From: Betaproteobacteria bacterium
GTDB taxonomy: Bacteria > Pseudomonadota > Gammaproteobacteria > Burkholderiales > SG8-41
Direction of reading: 5' to 3'
NCBI GenBank assembly: GCA_025356695.1
Contig: JANXSE010000320.1
Span: 1 to 11,536, forward strand
Length of the DNA stretch: 11,536 nt
Part shown: in pieces, positions 6,854-11,536 of the stretch
Layout of the letters: each line of letters opens with the position of its first letter
How positions within the stretch are numbered: the first letter of the stretch is position 1
Made by a program: the position numbers and the translations under genes
The notes under the pieces: generated by a model
Told to the model about the DNA's origin: nothing
Seen by the model: only the letters and a program-made list of their open reading frames with translations
The model's database searches: none

Positions 6854-7948
6854 ATGTTTCAACAACGACGCAAATTTCTGATGGGCCTGGCAGCGGCGGG
6901 CGGCGCGGCGGTCACCGGTTGCGCCACCACGCAAAATCCTGCGACCCTGCGCGGTTACAGTGTGCCGGCGATCGATCTGCATGCACACTGGCATGCGCCG
7001 GAGTTCGTCGCGTTGATTGAAAAAGAGGGCGGCGCCAACGGCGGCAAGGTCAGCAGGAACGGGCGCGGCCAGGTGGTGCTTGATGTGCCGGGCATGGGCA
7101 CGGTGTTTCAAGAGCAGTACATCAGCCTCGAAACGCGTCTCAAAGCGATGGACGCGACGGGGGTCGATATTCACGCGCTCTCTGAAACCAGCCCGATGGT
7201 GTACTGGGCGTCACCGGCCTTCGGTTTGAAACTCTCGCAGGTCTACAACGATGCGCTGGCTGCCGCGCACCAGAAATACCCGAACCGTTTTGTCGGCCTG
7301 ATGACGCTGCCGATGCAGGCGCCGGATCTCGCCGTGCAGGAACTCGAACGCGCCGCCAAGCTCCCGGGTATCCGCGGCGTCTATCTGGCGACCGCAGTCA
7401 ACGGCAAAAATCTCGACGACAAATCGTTCTTCCCAGTCTACGCGCGTTGCGAGGCGCTCAACCTGCCGGTGTTGCTGCATCCGATCAACCCGGTCGGCGC
7501 CGACCGCATGCGCAGCTGGTATCTGCGCAATTTCATCGGCAATCCGGTCGATACCGGCATTGCCGCGGCCTCGCTGATTTTCGGCGGTGTCATGGATACC
7601 TTCCCGAAACTCGATGTCGTGCTGCCGCACGCCGGCGGCATCACGCCGATCCTGATCGGCCGCTGGGACCACGGCAGCGGCGTGCGCCCCGAGACCAAAC
7701 ACATGACCAAGGCGCCCTCGACTTATCTGCGGCGCTTTCACTACGACACCATCAGCCATAGCCCGCAGATCATGGCGACCATCATCAAGCAGGTCGGCGC
7801 CGACCGCGTGGTGCTCGGCAGCGATCACCCGGCCGACATGAGCCTCGAACGCCCGGTCGATTTCGTCGAGAGCATTCCGGATTTGAGCCGCAGCGACCGC
7901 GAACTGATCCTCGGCGGCAACGCCAGGCGTTTGTTGAAGATGGCGTAA
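6854..7948 (+). CDS. Amidohydrolase (ACMSD-like), Tat-exported lipoprotein
   Basis: A TIM-barrel metal-dependent hydrolase or decarboxylase of the amidohydrolase-2 group. Expected metal ligands are visible: DLHAH (His43, His45), LLHP (His209), LPHAGG (His259) and LGSDHP (Asp324). The substrate cannot be read; the family includes aminocarboxymuconate-semialdehyde decarboxylase and related aromatic-acid enzymes. The N-terminus QQRRKFLMGLAAAGGAAVTG has a twin-arginine motif (Arg5-Arg6, Phe8, Leu9) and leads into a lipobox AVTGC with Cys23. That combination predicts export of a folded, metal-loaded enzyme followed by lipid anchoring in the envelope. GGGAGGAG at 6841-6848, five bases before ATG, is a very strong SD. 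Length 364 aa including the signal is typical. A terminator follows at 7985. Confidence 0.9.
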   Translation: MFQQRRKFLMGLAAAGGAAVTGCATTQNPATLRGYSVPAIDLHAHWHAPEFVALIEKEGGANGGKVSRNGRGQVVLDVPGMGTVFQEQYISLETRLKAMDATGVDIHALSETSPMVYWASPAFGLKLSQVYNDALAAAHQKYPNRFVGLMTLPMQAPDLAVQELERAAKLPGIRGVYLATAVNGKNLDDKSFFPVYARCEALNLPVLLHPINPVGADRMRSWYLRNFIGNPVDTGIAAASLIFGGVMDTFPKLDVVLPHAGGITPILIGRWDHGSGVRPETKHMTKAPSTYLRRFHYDTISHSPQIMATIIKQVGADRVVLGSDHPADMSLERPVDFVESIPDLSRSDRELILGGNARRLLKMA

Positions 7949-7984
7949 ACGAAGCTGCGGTGCCATTGCGGTATCGCTGGACTC

Positions 7985-8024
7985 AACCCGCGGGCGGCAG
8001 CCATGCGCCGTCGGGTTTTTATTT
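7985..8024 (+). terminator. Intrinsic terminator after the amidohydrolase gene
   Basis: AACCCG (7985-7990) pairs with CGGGTT (8012-8017), with an inner stem GGCG (7993-7996) and CGCC (8006-8009). The T tract TTTTTATTT runs 8016-8024. It ends four bases before the first ATG of the next gene, which is unusually close. Confidence 0.8.
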
Positions 8025-8028
8025 CTGA

Positions 8029-9045
8029 ATGGGCAATATGCGTCTAAGCATTCTCGACCAATCGCCGATCATCAGCGGCCACAGCGCGGCCCAGGCTGTC
8101 GCCGAGACAATCAAGCTCGCGCGCGAAGCCGACCGCCTCGGTTATCACCGCTACTGGCTGGCCGAGCACCATTCGCTGATGGCGCTGGCCGACCCCTGTC
8201 CGGAGATACTCGTCGCGCGGGTTGCGGCTGAAACCTCGCGCATCCGCGTCGGCACTGGCGGCGTGCTGTTGCCGCATTACAGCCCGTTGAAAGTCGCCGA
8301 GCAGTTCCGCATGTTGGAAGCGCTGTATCCGCAGCGCATCGATCTCGGTGTCGGCCGCGCGCCCGGCGGCGATCGTGCCACCGCCATGGCGATGGGGCAG
8401 GGCCAGTATTCGAACGCCGAGGATTTTCCCGAGCAGGTGAAGTTTCTCGTCGCCTGGCTTGATGATGCGATGCCGGCCTCGCATCCGTTCGGCACGGTCA
8501 AGGCGCAGCCGCTGGGACCGACCGCGCCGCCGGTGTGGCTGCTCGGTTCGTCGGGTTACAGCGGCGCGCTGGCCGCCCAGCTCGGGCTCAACTTTGCGTT
8601 TGCGCATTTCATCAGTGCCGACGGCGGCGACAGCGTCATGCGCGACTACAAGCGCAAGTTCCAGCCTTCGACGCGCGAGCCCAAGCCGCAGGCCCTGCTG
8701 ACGGTGTTCGCGATCTGCGCCGACACCGACGCCGAAGCCGAACGCCGCGCCGCCAGCATTGATCTGCGGCGCCTCAACATGGATTACGGCCTCAACCAGC
8801 CGGTGCCGACGCAGGCCGAGGCCGAATCGCGTCAATACAACGAAGCCGAACGGGCGCGCATCGCGCACAACCGCCGCCGCCTCGTCTTCGGCGCACCCGA
8901 TACCGTCAAGGCGCGTTTGCTCGAACTGCAGGCGCAGTTCGAGGCCGACGAGCTGATGATCATCACCATCACCGGTGCCTATGCAACGCGGCTCGAATCC
9001 TACCGTTTGCTGGCCCGGGCCTTCGAACTAGAACCTGCGATGTAG
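8029..9045 (+). CDS. LLM-class flavin-dependent oxidoreductase (luciferase-like)
   Basis: A luciferase-like monooxygenase fold protein, which normally uses reduced FMN supplied by a separate reductase. Recognisable blocks are MRLSILDQSPI at the N-terminus, LGYHRYWLAEHHSLMALADP, TSRIRVGTGGVLLPHYSPLK and ALYPQRIDLGVGRAPGGD. These place it with the small single-subunit LLM proteins (MsnO8-like group). Length 338 aa fits. The substrate is unknown. Two starts are possible: ATG at 8029 and ATG at 8038, which gives the usual MRLSILDQSP beginning and may be the real one. Neither has an SD sequence, and the preceding terminator ends at 8024, so the transcript may start at or near the codon. No partner flavin reductase is adjacent. 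Confidence 0.92.
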   Translation: MGNMRLSILDQSPIISGHSAAQAVAETIKLAREADRLGYHRYWLAEHHSLMALADPCPEILVARVAAETSRIRVGTGGVLLPHYSPLKVAEQFRMLEALYPQRIDLGVGRAPGGDRATAMAMGQGQYSNAEDFPEQVKFLVAWLDDAMPASHPFGTVKAQPLGPTAPPVWLLGSSGYSGALAAQLGLNFAFAHFISADGGDSVMRDYKRKFQPSTREPKPQALLTVFAICADTDAEAERRAASIDLRRLNMDYGLNQPVPTQAEAESRQYNEAERARIAHNRRRLVFGAPDTVKARLLELQAQFEADELMIITITGAYATRLESYRLLARAFELEPAM

Positions 9046-9068
9046 TCGCAAACCGTACCCAAGCGTTA

Positions 9069-9097
9069 TTGGAAGCACGGACGCCCGGCGCGATAAT
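9069..9097 (+). promoter_or_regulatory. Candidate promoter of the PsiF-repeat gene
   Basis: TTGGAA (9069-9074), 17 bp, then GATAAT (9092-9097). Four of six and five of six consensus bases match. The predicted start is near 9104, leaving a leader of about 48 nt. The -10 box is exactly the loop of a hairpin, GCCCG-G-CGC (9083-9091) with GCGCGGGC (9098-9105). No clear Pho box was seen. Confidence 0.5.
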
Positions 9098-9151
9098 GCG
9101 CGGGCCGTTCAGCAGCAAATGGTTCATCAACCTACCTGAGAGAGGACGAAT

Positions 9152-9513
9152 ATGAAAAACTGATCGCAGCACTGTGTTTTGCACTGGCAATGGCCCCCGC
9201 GATGGCGCAGGACAAGGCCAAAGCGGACGACAAGAAAGCCGCACCCGTCGCTGAAAAAGCGAAAAAAGAACCGAGCGAAAAGCAGAAGGCCCAGCAGGAA
9301 CGCATGAAGGGCTGCAATGACAAGGCCACCGACAAAAAGGGTGACGAGCGCAAGAAGTTCATGAGCTCCTGCCTCAAGGGCGAGACAGAAGGCGCCTCGG
9401 ACAAGCAGAAGACCCAGCAAAACAAAATGACCTCGTGTAACAAGGAAGCCGGCGAGAAAAACATGAAGGGCGATGAACGCAAGAAGTTCATGAGTGGCTG
9501 CCTGAAAGGCTAG
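9152..9513 (+). CDS. PsiF-repeat periplasmic protein, frameshifted at codon 3
   Basis: The product is a small, Lys/Glu-rich exported protein with two PsiF repeats. One is at 9280-9381 (QQERMKGCNDKATDKKGDER, then KKFMSSCLKG); the other, at 9400-9510, contains KGDERKKFMSGCLKG. Each repeat has two Cys. PsiF is named for phosphate-starvation induction in E. coli; its function is unknown. A good SD (AGAGGA, about 9140-9145) lies before ATG 9152, but ATG AAA AAC TGA stops at once. The signal peptide continues one frame back, LIAALCFALAMAPAMAQ from 9160. One more A in the A5 run (9155-9159) would give MKKLIAALCFALAMAPAMA and a 120-aa protein. The rest of the frame is undamaged. As written, only internal starts such as ATG 9190 could be used, without the signal. 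A sequencing error is a strong alternative. Confidence 0.82.
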
Positions 9514-9543
9514 TTGTTTCGGCAGCGGCAGCGGCATAAACGC

Positions 9544-9580
9544 AGGGCGGACGCCGTCATGGCGTCCGCCCTTATGTTTG
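9544..9580 (+). terminator. Strong terminator after the PsiF-repeat gene
   Basis: AGGGCGGACGCC (9544-9555) and GGCGTCCGCCCT (9561-9572) form a perfect 12-bp stem with loop GTCAT, followed by TATGTTTG. It insulates the following tRNA gene. Confidence 0.85.
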
Positions 9581-9607
9581 TCGGCGCGTGGCCCGGTCGA
9601 ATTGAAG

Positions 9608-9613
9608 TAAAAT
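9608..9613 (+). promoter_or_regulatory. Candidate -10 box of the tRNA-Lys gene
   Basis: TAAAAT lies 16 bp before the tRNA 5' end, matching the -10 consensus at 5 of 6 positions. No good -35 box lies 16-18 bp upstream of it, so the assignment rests on position and the -10 alone. Confidence 0.35.
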
Positions 9614-9629
9614 AGTCGTTCGTTTCACC

Positions 9630-9705
9630 GGGGCGTTAGCTCAGTTGGTAGAGCAGCGGACTCTTAATCCGTAGGTCGAGTGTTCGAGCCACTCACGCCC
9701 CACCA
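9630..9705 (+). tRNA. tRNA-Lys (anticodon CTT)
   Basis: A complete cloverleaf can be folded. The acceptor stem is GGGGCGT with ACGCCCC, and the D arm is GCTC-AGTTGGTA-GAGC. The anticodon arm is GCGGA-CTCTTAA-TCCGT with anticodon CTT, which reads AAG. The T arm is GAGTG-TTCGAGC-CACTC. The discriminator is A and CCA is encoded (9703-9705). It is the probable attachment site of the element that follows: the integrase gene ends just beyond the 3' end and points toward it, and tRNA 3' ends are the usual targets of such integrases. The tRNA is intact, so the element restored it on integration. Confidence 0.95.
9682..9705. other. Probable attachment-site half (attL/attR) in the tRNA 3' end
   Basis: The T arm to CCA of tRNA-Lys is the likely crossover region, by analogy with tRNA-targeting integrases. 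The second copy would be at the far end of the element, beyond 11536, so the exact core cannot be defined. No second copy was noticed in this window. Confidence 0.5.
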
Positions 9706-9712
9706 AACATTT

Positions 9713-9749
9713 CAAAGGGTTAGCCTAAAACGCTGGCCCTTTGTTTTTT
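9713..9749 (+). terminator. Terminator of tRNA-Lys, on the element side of the junction
   Basis: CAAAGGGTTAGC (9713-9724) pairs with GCTGGCCCTTTG (9732-9743), including two G-T pairs; the loop is CTAAAAC. TTTTTT follows at 9744-9749. It lies past the CCA end, so if the tRNA is the attachment site this terminator came with the element. It also overlaps the last codons of the integrase reading frame as restored. Confidence 0.75.
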
Positions 9750-9876
9750 CGAGCGTGGGGAAATCGTGGGGAATTGCACCACGTTATCTCCACGCCCGCG
9801 TTCAATGCGGGCTGCCGCTACGACTAAATTCTCTGTTGCAAACTTCGCGTAGCGGTCGACCATGACACGGGATTTC
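9720..9876 (-). pseudogene. Out-of-frame C-terminal end of the integrase, with the catalytic Tyr
   Basis: One frame away from the integrase ORF, the minus strand continues the family sequence without a stop: KSRVMVDRYAKFATENLVV, then AAARIERGRGDNVVQFP, to a TAA at 9720-9722. The Tyr of DRYAKFA (codon 9849-9851) is in the place of the nucleophile in the RY-A-H/K motif of tyrosine recombinases. Adding one base near 9877 joins it to the upstream ORF and gives a 438-aa protein. This shows the main ORF's end is a frameshift product. Confidence 0.8.
9754..9775. repeat. Tandem 11-bp repeat near the element end
   Basis: CGTGGGGAAAT (9754-9764) and CGTGGGGAATT (9765-9775) differ at one base. Their position next to the attachment site fits integrase arm-type binding sites. 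The repeat also encodes part of the restored integrase tail (FPTISPR), so it may only reflect coding sequence. Confidence 0.4.
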
Positions 9877-11035
9877 CCCCGCCTAAGTCCTTCAGCTCAT
9901 CGCACGACGTTCCCGCCTGACGATGCCACGATGCCCACGTATGCCGGAGATCGTGAAACCGGAAATCTGTAATCCCTGCTTTCTCTATCGCAGTCACCCA
10001 ACCGCTGTTTGAGAGCTGCCAGCGGATCGGCTCACCCCGAAAGGTAAAGCAGTACTGCGGATGCTTGCCGCGTTGTTCTTCCAATACGGCAACCGCGTCT
10101 CGATTAAGCGGTACACCTCTCGGTGTTCCATTCTTGGTCTGGTTTAACCACGCCGTCTTGCGTTCCAGATCGACGCGGTTCCATTCCAAACTTGCAATCT
10201 CGTTTGCGCGGCAACCGGTCGCCAGTGCAAAACGCACCAACGCCGCTACATGAGGCGGGCAGGCCGCAATCAACCGGTCTGCTTCCTCCGGCGTTATCCA
10301 CCGGTCACGCTCGACTTCACCGCGCAACAGCCGAATCTTCGGAATCGTCGCGATCCATTGCCACTCATCACGTGCAGTGCGGAGCAGACAACGAATCAAC
10401 GCCAGATAACGGTTCACGGTCGCCGGTTTGTTCCCCTTGGCAAGTTCCGCCTCGACCACTTGCCAGACCAAATCGCCGGTAATGCGATCCAGTGTCAAAT
10501 GCCCGAAATGGGGATCAAGGTTCCGACAAATCCGTTTTACGTCAGCAATACTCCTCAGACTCGACTTAATAACGAGATACCGAACAACGGCTTCTTTCCA
10601 CGTGCGCTTGGACTTAACACCGAGATGCGCTTCCCTGAATGCGTCATGCTTTAACTTCGCGAGCAGGGCTTCTGCTTCTTTGCGGTCTTTAGTCCGAGAG
10701 CTGCCTCGTAGTCGGTTACCGTTTGGTAAGACAACATCGATCCACCAGAAAGGCGAGTCGCCACCGCCGGTGGAGTCCGGCTTCACGGGCCATAGTGATT
10801 CCTTTCCGGCCCGCCCTCGCTGCTTATATTCTTCGAGCCACGCGTCCAAGTCAACCAAGTCGTAGACCGAGCGCCGTCCGAGCTTGATAAACGGCACGTG
10901 TAACTCCGCAAGTAGCGTAACGCCAATGCCCAGGTACTCCGCCGCCTGCTCTTTAGAAAGACCGCGCCTGACCGGTAGCGGAGGCGATCCGTTTCCATCA
11001 TTCGCCCCGTGATTGTTTGGTGTAGTCCGAGGCAT
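9824..11035 (-). CDS. Tyrosine-family integrase with N-terminal excisionase-like HTH, C-terminus frameshifted
   Basis: A site-specific recombinase of the phage/island integrase family. Residues 25-69 (GLSKEQAAEYLGIGVTLLAE, later YDLVDLDAWLEE) form a MerR/excisionase-type helix-turn-helix. A SAM-like core-binding domain covers roughly 143-235. In the catalytic domain Arg276 (ATGCRANE), Lys301 (TKNGTPRG), His361 and Arg364 (FHDLRHTWASWH) are present. After LKDLGG the frame departs from the family: the expected LGGW-KS and the catalytic Tyr are replaced by GNPVSWSTATRS and an early stop at residue 403. The missing base lies in the C run at 9876-9880 (plus strand reads CCCCC where CCACCC is expected). 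The gene points at tRNA-Lys. The ATG at 11035 overlaps the upstream gene by 38 nt and has only a weak SD, with an A7 tract ending at it. Confidence 0.88.
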   Translation of the reverse strand: MPRTTPNNHGANDGNGSPPLPVRRGLSKEQAAEYLGIGVTLLAELHVPFIKLGRRSVYDLVDLDAWLEEYKQRGRAGKESLWPVKPDSTGGGDSPFWWIDVVLPNGNRLRGSSRTKDRKEAEALLAKLKHDAFREAHLGVKSKRTWKEAVVRYLVIKSSLRSIADVKRICRNLDPHFGHLTLDRITGDLVWQVVEAELAKGNKPATVNRYLALIRCLLRTARDEWQWIATIPKIRLLRGEVERDRWITPEEADRLIAACPPHVAALVRFALATGCRANEIASLEWNRVDLERKTAWLNQTKNGTPRGVPLNRDAVAVLEEQRGKHPQYCFTFRGEPIRWQLSNSGWVTAIEKAGITDFRFHDLRHTWASWHRQAGTSCDELKDLGGGNPVSWSTATRSLQQRI

Positions 11036-11536
11036 TTTTTTCTGCTTTGTCTGAGGTTTCGCCGTCTTGCGCGACCGTTCGAATGTTTTTGCGCGTATTG
11101 AATTCCCGCGCTTTCTGGTTCAGCTTTTGGTTGAGCCATTCCGTGAAGTCGATCTTCAGGAGGTCACGGCACCACGACTCATACCACGCGCGACAATCAT
11201 CCATCAGGCACACGCAGCCCTCGCCATAGACCCGTATGCCCTTAACCGTCATGTAACTCGTCAGAAGCGCACCATACATGCGGTAGAGCTTTTCCAGAGA
11301 AGGAACGCGGGCAGGCGTGTAACTGCGGCTTAGCGGCTCGTCATCCAGTCGCCAACGAATTTGCCCCAAGTATTCCCACAGAGGATGCAGCGGCCAGCGT
11401 GCGCGGTTACTGTCATCCGGATTCGGCACGACCAAGCGCAGCCACGATTCGGTAACGGCCAGCCACAGGCCGCCGAGCTTTTCCTTTACATCGCTCAGGG
11501 TTCGCAGCCGGAACGTGCCGAGCACATCGCGCCGGA
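10998..11536 (-). CDS. Unrecognised element gene, 5' end beyond the window
   Basis: At least 178 residues are visible; the frame is open to the window edge (RRDVLGTFRLRTLSDVKEKL), so the true start may lie outside. A GTG at 11525 could be a start but nothing supports it. The sequence is soluble-looking, with no membrane segment. It is rich in Trp and Arg (LGGLWLAVTESWLRLVVPN, LHPLWEYLGQIRWRLDDEPL), with a Cys cluster (GEGCVCLMDDCRAWYESWCR). The tail is charged, containing LNQKLNQKAREFNTRKN. I do not recognise a family. As the gene directly upstream of an integrase and overlapping it by 38 nt, it may be an element replication, regulatory or DNA-processing protein, but that is position-based inference only. 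Confidence 0.65.
   Translation of the reverse strand, partial: RRDVLGTFRLRTLSDVKEKLGGLWLAVTESWLRLVVPNPDDSNRARWPLHPLWEYLGQIRWRLDDEPLSRSYTPARVPSLEKLYRMYGALLTSYMTVKGIRVYGEGCVCLMDDCRAWYESWCRDLLKIDFTEWLNQKLNQKAREFNTRKNIRTVAQDGETSDKAEKNASDYTKQSRGE

Noticed and set aside
7211..7966. Open frame of 251 codons opposite the amidohydrolase gene
   Set aside because: Shadow of the coding strand; the composition is typical of antisense translation.
8044..8868. Open frame of 274 codons opposite the flavin oxidoreductase gene
   Set aside because: Shadow of the coding strand, with no motif.
9154..9160. Programmed -1 slippery heptamer in the PsiF-repeat gene
   Set aside because: The run reads GAAAAAC, not AAAAAAC, so it does not meet the X XXY YYZ rule; a simple one-base loss is more likely.
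1..11536. CRISPR array, toxin-antitoxin or defence cluster
   Set aside because: No regularly spaced repeats and no recognisable defence or toxin genes. The element portion visible is only the integrase and one partial gene.

Overview
The window is GC-rich. Its gene families (a betaproteobacterial-type LeuA, an orphan Bug-family tricarboxylate-binding protein, a PA0069-type radical SAM protein, a PsiF-repeat protein) suggest a betaproteobacterium, probably Burkholderiales or a relative. This is inferred from protein character alone; no database search was possible.

Layout. At the left edge (about 1-140) is the start of a probable insertion-sequence transposase on the minus strand, with two 23-bp imperfect direct repeats just upstream of it. 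Next comes a leader region for leuA: a candidate promoter (146-174), a leucine-rich 26-codon leader ORF beginning at the predicted transcription start (182-262), and a hairpin (293-312). leuA follows (382-1923). Facing it on the minus strand are a signal-peptide-bearing SAM methyltransferase and a conserved hypothetical protein that overlap as a pair (1959-3034). A hairpin (3063-3095) separates them from an orphan Bug-type periplasmic binding protein (3110-4084). On the plus strand come a glycine-zipper lipoprotein (4199-4621), a Rossmann/DUF2520 protein and a radical SAM protein 9 nt apart (4790-6775), a Tat-exported amidohydrolase lipoprotein (6854-7948), a luciferase-like flavin oxidoreductase (8029-9045) and a PsiF-repeat protein whose start is frameshifted (9152-9513). 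All of this looks like ordinary chromosomal backbone.

From 9630 the character changes. A tRNA-Lys(CTT) with encoded CCA is followed immediately by the end of an integrated element. The element has a tyrosine integrase on the minus strand pointing at the tRNA, with an excisionase-like helix-turn-helix fused to its N-terminus. An unrecognised ORF runs off the right edge. This is the standard layout of a tRNA-targeted island; the rest of the element lies beyond 11536. The terminator that now serves the tRNA lies on the element side of the junction and overlaps the end of the integrase reading frame.

Points to check. Two genes carry apparent single-base deletions. In the PsiF-repeat gene, an A5 tract (expected A6) at codons 2-3 splits start and SD from the body. 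In the integrase, a missing base in the LGGW motif near 9877 removes the catalytic Tyr from the main frame. Either could be a sequencing error, and raw reads would settle it. The most interesting regulatory candidate is the leuA leader, which looks like leucine-responsive attenuation using a leaderless leader peptide. I did not find a wholly new multi-gene system.
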